From NCBI RefSeq assembly GCF_900129795.1, contig NZ_FQWW01000002.1:372001-436000 (forward strand): DNA of 64,000 nt. Reading direction: 5' to 3'. The translations under genes were made by a program, and so were the position numbers. Under the pieces are notes generated by a model. That model was not told where the DNA came from. It was given only the letters and a program-made list of their open reading frames with translations, and searched no databases. This document shows positions 51,844 through 59,743 of the stretch, in pieces (position 1 is the stretch's first letter; every line of letters begins with the position of its first letter). Source of the stretch: Flavobacterium sp. CF108. Lineage in GTDB: Bacteria > Bacteroidota > Bacteroidia > Flavobacteriales > Flavobacteriaceae.

Positions 51844-53598
51844 CTAGATATTATTCGCAAATTGAGCTGGAGATACTCCAGTTCTTTTGCGAAATGATTT
51901 GGCAAAAGACACTGCATTTTTAAAACCTACACTTTCTGCAATTGCCTGTGTCGAGTATTTTCGATACATATGATTAGTAATCATTTCATTGATTACATAA
52001 TTAATTTTTAACTCATTCGAGTATTCTCCAAACGATTTACCAAATCGCTTATTCACTACATAAGATAAATAAGTAGTGTTGGTTTTTATCTTTTTAGCCA
52101 CATAAGGCAAAGTAAAATCTGCATTTAAATACTCTAATTTACTTTCAAGAGCCAATAATTTTTCTACAATTTTATTTTCTTTCGCTTCATCAATACTCAG
52201 CGTAAGATTTTCCTTTTTAAGATGAATTTCTTCTGTTTCAAGAATTTCTTCTATTTCTTCCGGCTCAATTTCAGCATTATTTTTCTTTTCAATGTTTGCC
52301 TTAAATTCTTCTATTAAAGCATTCATTTTTTTATGGGCTTTATTTTTATCCCTTATATTTTTTATCAATAAAAATACAATTCCAACAACTAATAAGACAT
52401 AAAATACTTTTAATGCCTTATTAATAAGTACATCATACTGGTATTTTTCCTGAATAACTACCATTTCTTCAGTCAAATCATTTACTCCTAATTTATAATT
52501 CACCTCCAAAGCTTCATGATTTAGCTTTGTCTGGAAATCTTCATAATTATCTAAGTAAACTTTAGAATGCTTATAGGCGAGTTCCGGTTCATTCTTTATA
52601 TTGTAAATTTTCGCCTGATAATAATTTGACTTCAAAAAATCCATATTATTGGACTTTGTTATCTCAGCAAGAGAATCACATTTTTTAAAGAAAACCAGTG
52701 CTTTATCGTACTTTTTGGTAGTAAAGTATATATCTCCTAAATTATAATTGGCAACACATAATAAATCTGGCTGATTGTTTTGCTGTGAATAAAATACAAT
52801 ATCATAGTATGTTTTTTCAGCAGCCTTATAATCCCCTTTCCAATTGTATATATTACCTAGACTTAACTTCGCAGTGATTTTATTGTCTGCAAAATTCTGC
52901 GAATAATTAATTGCTCTTTTATAATAGTATTCTGCCGAATCAAGCAAGAATTTTTTGTCTGAATTTTTGATGAAATAGTTTTCGTAAGCACTTCCTAAAT
53001 TAACATTGATGTTACTTTTTCTATTTAAAAAATCTTCTTTGGTAAATATTCCTTCGTTTTTATCGACAAAATCATTTAGCTGTTTTAGATTTTGTATAGC
53101 TAATTGATAATTTCCAACTGCTTCATTAATTAAGGCTATATTTCCTCTAAATTTTACAATTTGAATAATATCCCCAATTTCAACAGAAAGCTTCATTCCC
53201 TGCTGATACTTGTCTAGCGCAGCACTAAAATTACCCCTTTTCCATTCTGCCAATCCTCCATAATTATAGATGTAAGACTTTAATTGTATTTTATCGCGTG
53301 ATTCCGGAACTTTTTCTAAATATTTAAGTGCTAAAGAATACTTTTCTTTGGAAAGTTTCGTGTTTCCTTTTATCTGAAACAATTGAGTCATTGCTCCATT
53401 TGCAAAAGCTAAATGTTTAAAATTGTTTGATTTTGACATCTGCTTAGCGTATACAAGGGCACTATCGACATTTGCATTATAATTTAGTCGAATTTTTTCC
53501 TGCAATATAAGATACTCCTCTTCAGTCAGTGCACTTTTCTGTTGGGCAAATGCAGTATTAAGAACAAAAAAAAGTACAAAAGAGATGATCAGCCTCAT
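51844..53598 (-). CDS. TPR-transmembrane-AraC type regulator
   Basis: The 584-residue protein has a signal-type N-terminus (MRLIISFVLFFVLNTAFAQ), a long stretch of tetratricopeptide repeats (about 40-385; patterns such as NLGDIYFTTKKYDKALVFFKKC and ANYNLGD), one transmembrane helix near 390-412 (VFYVLLVVGIVFLLI), a charged linker, and a C-terminal AraC-type helix-turn-helix (about 480-584; TNTTYLSYVVNKRFGKSFGEYSNELKINYVI). The TPRs are thus predicted periplasmic and the DNA-binding part cytoplasmic. This type is common in Flavobacteriia and is thought to sense something outside. It converges on the GG peptide gene, so a peptide ligand is an attractive idea but unproven. Confidence 0.85.
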   Translation of the reverse strand: MRLIISFVLFFVLNTAFAQQKSALTEEEYLILQEKIRLNYNANVDSALVYAKQMSKSNNFKHLAFANGAMTQLFQIKGNTKLSKEKYSLALKYLEKVPESRDKIQLKSYIYNYGGLAEWKRGNFSAALDKYQQGMKLSVEIGDIIQIVKFRGNIALINEAVGNYQLAIQNLKQLNDFVDKNEGIFTKEDFLNRKSNINVNLGSAYENYFIKNSDKKFLLDSAEYYYKRAINYSQNFADNKITAKLSLGNIYNWKGDYKAAEKTYYDIVFYSQQNNQPDLLCVANYNLGDIYFTTKKYDKALVFFKKCDSLAEITKSNNMDFLKSNYYQAKIYNIKNEPELAYKHSKVYLDNYEDFQTKLNHEALEVNYKLGVNDLTEEMVVIQEKYQYDVLINKALKVFYVLLVVGIVFLLIKNIRDKNKAHKKMNALIEEFKANIEKKNNAEIEPEEIEEILETEEIHLKKENLTLSIDEAKENKIVEKLLALESKLEYLNADFTLPYVAKKIKTNTTYLSYVVNKRFGKSFGEYSNELKINYVINEMITNHMYRKYSTQAIAESVGFKNAVSFAKSFRKRTGVSPAQFANNI

Positions 53599-53715
53599 TC
53601 AATTTATGTTTTTTTGGAATCTCAAAATTAGGTTATAAATTATCAATAAACTAAAATTAATTTACCTAATTTGTGATTATTTTTTAACTAATGTATAAAA
53701 ATATAACAATTTAAC

Positions 53716-53748
53716 TTTGTTTTGTTATATTTTTATTGCGTAAATTTG
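53716..53748 (+). promoter_or_regulatory. Promoter of the acyl-CoA dehydrogenase gene
   Basis: TTTG at 53716-53719, a 21-bp spacer and TAAATTTG at 53741-53748 match the Bacteroidota TTTG/TAnnTTTG promoter well; the gene starts 20 bp downstream. Confidence 0.7.
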
Positions 53749-53768
53749 TTTTGTAAAATTACTCAAAA

Positions 53769-54950
53769 ATGAAACCAGACTTATTTCAAGCTCCAGATTA
53801 TTACAACCTTGACGATTTGTTAACAGATGAACATAAATTAGTTCGAGAATCTGCACGTGCGTGGGTTAAAAGAGAAGTTTCTCCTATTATAGAAGAATAT
53901 GCTCAAAAGGCAGAATTTCCTAAGCAAATTATAAAAGGACTTGGAGAAATTGGCGGATTCGGACCTTATATTCCTGTTGAATATGGAGGTGCCGGTTTAG
54001 ATCAAATTTCTTACGGCTTAATTATGCAGGAAATTGAAAGAGGGGATTCTGGTGTAAGATCAACTTCATCAGTACAATCTTCTTTAGTAATGTATCCAAT
54101 TTGGAAATACGGAAACGAAGAGCAGCGTATGAAGTATTTACCAAAACTAGCTACTGGTGAATATATAGGATGTTTCGGTTTAACAGAACCAGATCACGGT
54201 TCTGATCCCGGAAGCATGATTACCAATTTTAAAGATATGGGAGATCATTATCTTTTAAATGGTGCCAAAATGTGGATTTCGAATGCTCCTTTTGCAGATA
54301 TTGCTGTTGTTTGGGCAAAAAATGAAGAAGGAAGAATTCACGGTTTAATTGTAGAACGCGGCATGGAAGGTTTTACAACTCCTGAAACTCATAATAAATG
54401 GTCGCTTCGTGCCTCTTCAACCGGAGAATTAATTTTTGATAATGTAAAAGTTCCAAAAGAAAATCTATTACCAAATAAATCTGGTTTAGGAGCTCCGCTT
54501 GGCTGTTTAGATTCAGCTCGATACGGAATTGCGTGGGGAGCAATTGGAGCTGCAATGGATTGTTATGATACTGCTTTACGTTATGCTAAAGAGAGAATTC
54601 AATTTGGAAAACCAATTGGAGGAACTCAATTACAGCAAAAGAAATTGGCCGAAATGATTACCGAAATAACAAAAGCACAATTATTAACCTGGCGTTTAGG
54701 CGTTTTGAGAAATGAAGGAAAAGCTACAACTGCTCAAATCTCGATGGCAAAACGTAACAATGTTAATATGGCGATTCAAATTGCCCGTGAAGCCAGACAA
54801 ATGTTAGGCGGAATGGGAATTACAGGTGAATATTCAATTATGCGCCACATGATGAACCTTGAAAGTGTTATAACTTACGAAGGAACTCACGATATTCATT
54901 TATTGATTACGGGAATGGATGTAACTGGAATTCCAGCATTTAAATCATAA
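53769..54950 (+). CDS. Acyl-CoA dehydrogenase, glutaryl-CoA dehydrogenase type
   Basis: The 393-residue flavoprotein has FAD contacts GCFGLTEPDHGSDPGSM, the middle-domain motif KMWISNAPFADIAVVWAK, and the C-terminal TYEGTHDIHLLITGMDVTGIPAF with the catalytic Glu near residue 370. The YEGTHDIH..G.AITGI pattern is that of glutaryl-CoA dehydrogenase, which oxidises and decarboxylates glutaryl-CoA to crotonyl-CoA in lysine and tryptophan breakdown. Whether decarboxylation occurs cannot be seen from sequence. Has its own promoter and terminator. Confidence 0.88.
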   Translation: MKPDLFQAPDYYNLDDLLTDEHKLVRESARAWVKREVSPIIEEYAQKAEFPKQIIKGLGEIGGFGPYIPVEYGGAGLDQISYGLIMQEIERGDSGVRSTSSVQSSLVMYPIWKYGNEEQRMKYLPKLATGEYIGCFGLTEPDHGSDPGSMITNFKDMGDHYLLNGAKMWISNAPFADIAVVWAKNEEGRIHGLIVERGMEGFTTPETHNKWSLRASSTGELIFDNVKVPKENLLPNKSGLGAPLGCLDSARYGIAWGAIGAAMDCYDTALRYAKERIQFGKPIGGTQLQQKKLAEMITEITKAQLLTWRLGVLRNEGKATTAQISMAKRNNVNMAIQIAREARQMLGGMGITGEYSIMRHMMNLESVITYEGTHDIHLLITGMDVTGIPAFKS

Positions 54951-54982
54951 ACATCTATTAAAAAATATATAAAAACAATATA

Positions 54983-55015
54983 AAAAAGCTTCTTCTAACC
55001 GAGAAGCTTTTTATA
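54983..55015 (+). terminator. Terminator after the acyl-CoA dehydrogenase gene
   Basis: AAAAAGCTTCT (54983-54993) pairs with AGAAGCTTTTT (55002-55012). Its right end overlaps a TATATTTG element (55012-55019) that may be the -7 of the next gene. Confidence 0.75.
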
Positions 55016-55036
55016 TTTGCCCCAAAATTTACATAA

Positions 55037-55819
55037 ATGAATATTGAAACTATAAACAATAGCATTCAACCTCAAAAAGAACAGCTTTTAAAACACTCCT
55101 TATACAATAAAATCCAAACGATTGATGACTTACACAGCTTTGTAGAAAATCACGTTTTTGCTGTTTGGGATTTTATGTCTTTATTAAAAGCGCTTCAAGC
55201 CAAACTTACTTGTACCACAACACCTTGGTTCGCCACTAAAAACCCTGAAACAAGATATTTAATCAACGAAATTGTTCTTGCCGAAGAAACAGATTTAAGC
55301 ATCGACGGAAGAAGACAAAGTCATTACGAAATGTATCTTGAAGCAATGGAAGACTGTGGTGCAGACACTACAGAAATCAATAAATTTTTAACCGAAGTTA
55401 ATTCCCTTCACAACATTTTTGTTGCTATTAAACAAAGCTCCCTTCATCCTGAAATAAAAGCTTTCCTAGATTTTACTTTTAGGGTTATTGAAGAAGGAAA
55501 ACCGCATCAAATTGCCGCAGCATTTACTTTTGGAAGAGAAGATTTGATTCCGAGTATGTTTACCGAAATTCTAAGTAACTTTCAAAAAAACCTTCCAGAT
55601 ACAGATTTAAGCAAATTGCTTTATTATTTTGAAAGACATATCGAATTAGATGCAGATGAACATGGACCAATGGCAATGCAAATGATTACCGATTTATGTG
55701 AAGACGACGCTCAAAAATGGAAAGAAGTTGAAGAAGTTTCAATCCTTGCTCTGGAAAAACGTATCGAACTTTGGAATGCCATCGAAGAAGAAATTTTAAT
55801 GAAAACAGAAATGGTCTAA
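55037..55819 (+). CDS. DUF3050 protein (haem-oxygenase-like fold)
   Basis: The 260-residue protein matches the DUF3050 family: FVENHVFAVWDFMSLLKALQ, TTPWFATKNPETRYLINEIVLAEETD, then FTFGREDLIPSMF and YYFERHIELDADEHGPMAMQM. The conserved Glu and His residues in these segments are spaced as in metal-binding helical proteins of the haem-oxygenase-like fold, so a di-metal site is possible. The function of this family is unsettled. It is on the same strand as the upstream dehydrogenase but behind a terminator. Confidence 0.82.
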   Translation: MNIETINNSIQPQKEQLLKHSLYNKIQTIDDLHSFVENHVFAVWDFMSLLKALQAKLTCTTTPWFATKNPETRYLINEIVLAEETDLSIDGRRQSHYEMYLEAMEDCGADTTEINKFLTEVNSLHNIFVAIKQSSLHPEIKAFLDFTFRVIEEGKPHQIAAAFTFGREDLIPSMFTEILSNFQKNLPDTDLSKLLYYFERHIELDADEHGPMAMQMITDLCEDDAQKWKEVEEVSILALEKRIELWNAIEEEILMKTEMV

Positions 55820-55883
55820 AAACCATAACAAGATATTTAACGTAACTATTTGTTTAAACAAGCCAAATTAATTTAAACAAATT

Positions 55884-56651
55884 ATGAAACCGCAATTGAA
55901 ACAAATAGTTACCGTTATTCTTTCAGTTTTTCTATTAAGCTGCAGTACCGAAGAATCTTCTTCAGAAACTTCTGTTACGCCAAGACCTGTAACTCCTCCT
56001 CCAACAACACAAATCCCAACTACTCCAATTTCTAAATCCATAAATTATCTGGCTTTAGGAGACAGTTACACAATTGGGCAAAGTGTTTGCGAAACCTGCA
56101 GATATCCGGAACAATTAAAGACGAGCTTAAAAGCTCTTTATCCCGAAACGAGTTTTTCCTTAAAAGTAATTGCCACAACAGGATGGACAACCAGTAATTT
56201 ACTTACAGCTGTAAAAGAACAAAATCCAGAATCAAATTATGATTTAGTTACTTTATTAATTGGCGTAAACAATCAATATCAAGGTAGAGATTTTTCTATC
56301 TACGAAAAAGAATTTCCTGAACTAGTTACAAAAGCAATTGCTTTGGCTAAAGGCGACAAAAAAAACGTAATTGTACTCTCGATTCCAGATTATGCTTATA
56401 CTTCTTTTGGAATGATGTTTGGAATCGAGGGAAGAATGAAAATCACCGAAGAAATCAATAAATACAACACTTTTGCCGAAAACTACTGCATGATGAATGG
56501 TGTAACATTTGTTTCCATTACAGATATTACTCGAAACGGATTATACAATACAAGTCTTGTGGCTTCAGATGGTTTACATCCTTCAGAATCTGCTTATGCA
56601 ATGTTTGTTGAGCGTATGATGCCGAAAGTAAAAATGGCTTTGCAGGATTAA
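55884..56651 (+). CDS. SGNH/GDSL hydrolase lipoprotein
   Basis: The 255-residue protein has a lipoprotein signal (TVILSVFLLSCSTE, lipobox LLSC), a Pro/Thr-rich linker (about 30-52), and a GDSL hydrolase domain with block I LALGDSYTIGQ (nucleophile Ser), Asn block LIGVNNQYQG and C-terminal DGLHPSESAY with catalytic Asp and His. It probably removes acyl or acetyl groups from a carbohydrate or lipid in the envelope. Exact substrate unknown. Confidence 0.87.
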   Translation: MKPQLKQIVTVILSVFLLSCSTEESSSETSVTPRPVTPPPTTQIPTTPISKSINYLALGDSYTIGQSVCETCRYPEQLKTSLKALYPETSFSLKVIATTGWTTSNLLTAVKEQNPESNYDLVTLLIGVNNQYQGRDFSIYEKEFPELVTKAIALAKGDKKNVIVLSIPDYAYTSFGMMFGIEGRMKITEEINKYNTFAENYCMMNGVTFVSITDITRNGLYNTSLVASDGLHPSESAYAMFVERMMPKVKMALQD

Positions 56652-56716
56652 TTTTTTCTTTTAAAGAAGAAGAAATTTAAATTTCAAAAGACCAATTGTC
56701 CCGCTATTCACTTTAT

Positions 56717-56786
56717 CTTTTGTGGCCCCGATAGCTATCGGGGCCACAAAAGGATATCGTTTCTATCGGGGCTAGGCTAGGCTAGG
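56717..56786. repeat. 36-bp perfect palindrome and GCTAG triplet
   Basis: The bases from 56717 to 56752 are a perfect palindrome centred between 56734 and 56735, with the GC-rich core GGCCCCGATAGCTATCGGGG. After it comes a partial copy (CTATCGGGGC, from 56763) and three tandem GCTAG units (56771-56785). It could act as a terminator for the GDSL gene, though no T-run follows. Confidence 0.75.
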
Positions 56787-56855
56787 AAATTTTCGTGTTT
56801 TCAAGAAAAATATACTTAATTTCGCTAAAAGCTGATTCTTCAATAGATTATAAAC

Positions 56856-57680
56856 ATGCAGGTTTCACCATCAAAAGAGTTATCACAATACATTAAGCAT
56901 TATTTGTTTTTAGATAATACAGAAACTGCTGTACAAAAATTTCGCTTATTTTCTGATGGAAATACCGGTCTTGTGTTCTCGGTAAAAAGCAAACTAATTT
57001 CTGGAATTAATAAATACGAAGTCAAAGAATATCTGCCTGCTTCGTTTTTATACGGACAGCTTAACGGCTTTAAAGATCTTTATTCTGAAAATGAAATCAC
57101 ACTTATAATTGTCGTTTTTCAGCCCAGCGGAATACATCAATTATTAGGAATTCCTGCCAGTGAATTTCACGATTCTATTATTCCAGTTGAAGACATATTT
57201 GATCAAAAATTTATAGCGCTTCAGGAAAGCCTGATTCAGCAAAATAATCAAATACGAGTTGAACTGCTTAATTCTTTTTTTAGATCATTAATAACCTCAA
57301 AAAGAGCTTCAAATCAATTTATAATAGATCATTCTTTAAACTTTATCATCGCTTCCAAAGGACATTTCTCTATAAAACAATTAGTTGAATATACCGGATA
57401 TACCGAAAGACATCTGGAAAGAAAATTCAAAGAATGCATCGGATTAAATCCGAAGAAATTTGGTAACGTTGTAAGACTGCATCATTTCCTGAAATTATTG
57501 AAAGACAAGCCTGACAACACTAATCTAACAACTATTTGTTACGATGCCGGATTTTCAGATCAATCCCATTTAATAAAAGAGTTTAAAAAACATACCGGAA
57601 TAACTCCAACCGAATATGTATACAGTACCGGGAAATTAACCAATAATCTTATAAAAAGATTTCCTTCTTCATCATTCTAA
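56856..57680 (+). CDS. AraC-family regulator with DUF6597-like N-terminus
   Basis: The 274-residue regulator starts MQVSPSKELSQYIKHYLFLD and has an N-terminal beta-rich sensing domain like DUF6597 (VVFQPSGIHQLLGIPASEF), then a C-terminal AraC domain (FSIKQLVEYTGYTERHLERKFKECIG; LTTICYDAGFSDQSHLIKEFKKHTG). It probably regulates the nitrilase-like gene that starts 69 bp downstream on the same strand. Ligand unknown. Confidence 0.85.
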   Translation: MQVSPSKELSQYIKHYLFLDNTETAVQKFRLFSDGNTGLVFSVKSKLISGINKYEVKEYLPASFLYGQLNGFKDLYSENEITLIIVVFQPSGIHQLLGIPASEFHDSIIPVEDIFDQKFIALQESLIQQNNQIRVELLNSFFRSLITSKRASNQFIIDHSLNFIIASKGHFSIKQLVEYTGYTERHLERKFKECIGLNPKKFGNVVRLHHFLKLLKDKPDNTNLTTICYDAGFSDQSHLIKEFKKHTGITPTEYVYSTGKLTNNLIKRFPSSSF

Positions 57681-57749
57681 AATGTCGGTTTTGTACAATT
57701 TATAAAATATTGCCCATGCTATTTTTGACTAAAATTAATAGCATTCAAT

Positions 57750-58715
57750 ATGAAAAATATAAAAATAGCTACAGCACAGTTCGAAAACAAAAGCGGCGAT
57801 AAAAACTATAATTTATCTGTAATCGAAAAACTTTCTCAAAAAGCATCTGGCGAAGGCTGCGATGTGATTTCGTTTCATGAATGTTCTATAACCGGATATA
57901 CATTTGCGAGGAATTTACCCAAAAAACAAATGTTAGACTTGGCAGAATTAATTCCAAGTGGAGAAAGCATTTTAAAATTAATCGAAATTGCCAAAAACAA
58001 CAACATTGTACTATTAGCCGGACTCTTCGAAAAAGATGAAAACGACAATCTATTCAAAGCTTATGTTTGTGTAGACAAAAATGGTTTAGTTGCTAAATAC
58101 CGAAAATTACATCCGTTTATAAATCCATATTTAACGCCGGGAGATCGTTATTCTATTTTTGAAATTGAAGGCTGGAAATGCGGTATTTTAATTTGTTATG
58201 ACAATAATATCATAGAAAATGTCCGCGCCACAAAACTTCTAGGCGCCGATATTATTTTTATGCCTCACGTAACGATGTGTACTCCTTCTACCCGACCTGG
58301 CGCAGGTTTTGTCGCACCGCAGCTTTGGGAAAACCGCGAAGCTGATCCAACTTCTTTACGATTAGAATTTGACGGAATGAAAGGCCGGGATTGGTTAATG
58401 AAATGGCTTCCGGCAAGAGCTTACGACAATGCAATTTATGCGATATTTTCAAACCCAATTGGCATGGACGACGATCAATTAAAAAACGGCTGTTCTATGA
58501 TTATTGATCCTTTTGGAGATATTCTCGCAGAATGCCGAACTTTTGACGATTCTTTTGCAACGGCGGTACTTACTCCGGAAAAATGCATTCAGGCTGGAGG
58601 AAATCGGTATATAAAAGCTAGAAGACCAGATTTGTACAAAGATATTATTGGACAAGATCACGAGTCAGAACAAAATGTTGTTTGGTTAAACTCTGATAAA
58701 AAAAGCATAAATTAA
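57750..58715 (+). CDS. Carbon-nitrogen hydrolase (nitrilase superfamily)
   Basis: The 321-residue enzyme has the nitrilase superfamily triad Glu44 (SFHECSITGY), Lys119 (KYRKLHPF) and Cys149 (GILICYDNNI). It resembles amidases/beta-ureidopropionase-like members rather than true nitrilases. It hydrolyses an amide or carbamoyl bond in an unknown compound. Its gene follows an AraC regulator closely and precedes a GNAT gene. Confidence 0.87.
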   Translation: MKNIKIATAQFENKSGDKNYNLSVIEKLSQKASGEGCDVISFHECSITGYTFARNLPKKQMLDLAELIPSGESILKLIEIAKNNNIVLLAGLFEKDENDNLFKAYVCVDKNGLVAKYRKLHPFINPYLTPGDRYSIFEIEGWKCGILICYDNNIIENVRATKLLGADIIFMPHVTMCTPSTRPGAGFVAPQLWENREADPTSLRLEFDGMKGRDWLMKWLPARAYDNAIYAIFSNPIGMDDDQLKNGCSMIIDPFGDILAECRTFDDSFATAVLTPEKCIQAGGNRYIKARRPDLYKDIIGQDHESEQNVVWLNSDKKSIN

Positions 58716-58789
58716 ACATTTCACCTGCTGAAAGCTGCTGAAAGATTTATCTTTGAAGATTCATTAATTTACAGAATAAAGCCAAAAAA

Positions 58790-59296
58790 ATGGAATTTTT
58801 TAAAACTACAATCCAAGATATCGATGCTGTTTTCGATATTTATGATAAAGCCACATCTTATCAAAAAACAGTAAACAATAAAAGCTGGAGAGGTTTTGAA
58901 AGAACATTAATAGAAAAAGAAATTGCCGAAAATCGTCATTTTATAATCAAAGAAGTAAATGAAGTCGCTTGTACTTTTGTAATTACTTTTGATGATTTAA
59001 TTATTTGGAAAGAAGCCAGCAAAGATCCGGCAGTTTATCTGCATCGTATTGCTACAAACCCAAAATTTAGAGGGCAGTCATACGTTAAAAAAATTATAGA
59101 ATGGGTTAAGGAATATGCCAAAGAAAATGGTAAAGAATACATTCGGCTTGATACACACAGCGGTAATGAAAGGATAAATAAATATTACACCAGCTGTGGT
59201 TTTGAATACAAAGGAATAAGCACTATCGAATGGATAAATGAATTACCAGAACATTATAAAGAAGGTTCTTTTAGTTTGTTTGAGATTAAACTTTAA
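58790..59296 (+). CDS. GNAT-family N-acetyltransferase
   Basis: The 168-residue protein has the GNAT fold with acetyl-CoA motif A around LHRIATNPKFRGQSYVKKIIEWV (the R/Q-x-x-G-x-G/A loop is FRGQSYV) and motif B YIRLDTHSGNERINKYYTSCGFEYKG. The acceptor substrate cannot be predicted. It is on the same strand 74 bp after the nitrilase-like gene. A TATCTTTG -7 element at 58748-58755 suggests its own start. Confidence 0.85.
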   Translation: MEFFKTTIQDIDAVFDIYDKATSYQKTVNNKSWRGFERTLIEKEIAENRHFIIKEVNEVACTFVITFDDLIIWKEASKDPAVYLHRIATNPKFRGQSYVKKIIEWVKEYAKENGKEYIRLDTHSGNERINKYYTSCGFEYKGISTIEWINELPEHYKEGSFSLFEIKL

Positions 59297-59313
59297 TATT
59301 ACATTTTTCAAAC

Positions 59314-59490
59314 TTATTTTGCTTCCCAAAAGCAGCGCTTAGGAGAAACTATTAAACCTTCATCCTTCAACATTTTCATTGCTTTATCCACTTCTTTACG
59401 ATCTAATTTAGTTAATTCAACTACTTTACCTGCATTTACAGGGTGTGCAGCTTTCTTTATAGCGTCTAATACTTGATTTTTGATTTCCAT
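59314..59490 (-). CDS. Small winged-helix (MarR-like) protein
   Basis: This 58-residue frame begins at an ATG and encodes MEIKNQVLDAIKKAAHPVNA and so on, ending VSPKRCFWEAK. It has the pattern of a minimal winged helix: a first helix, then KVVELTKLDRKEVDKAMKML as the recognition unit, and the wing GLIVSPKRCFW. Similar tiny proteins (PV.AGKVVELTGLDKKEVDKAMK..GKIVSPKRCYW) occur across bacteria and archaea; function is unknown, probably DNA or RNA binding. It is convergent with the GNAT gene. Confidence 0.75.
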   Translation of the reverse strand: MEIKNQVLDAIKKAAHPVNAGKVVELTKLDRKEVDKAMKMLKDEGLIVSPKRCFWEAK

Positions 59491-59717
59491 AGTTTTATGT
59501 CTTGATAAAAGTGCAAAAATAGTAAATATTTTCTTATAAAAAATAAAAGAACATTTTTAGAGGTTAAGCTTTAAACATTTTTTTTGATAAATCACAAGAA
59601 AATAAAAAAGAAAGAAAAAGCCTACTATATTTAAACTAAAAACAAGAACGACGGCTTTATTTCCAGATTAAAATACATTAATTAAATTTAAAACCAATAC
59701 ATTAAACCCAGTTAGGT

Positions 59718-59725
59718 TATATTTG
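59718..59725 (+). promoter_or_regulatory. -7 element of the histidine kinase gene
   Basis: TATATTTG fits TAnnTTTG. Transcription would start near 59731, so an ATG at 59732 would leave no leader; the ATG at 59744 is favoured. Confidence 0.45.
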
Positions 59726-59743
59726 AGATAAATGCGCGGGAAA

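Noticed and set aside
45580..53598. Lanthipeptide, lasso or sactipeptide cluster
   Set aside because: No LanB/LanM, asparagine-synthetase-like, radical SAM or YcaO gene is present around the exporter.
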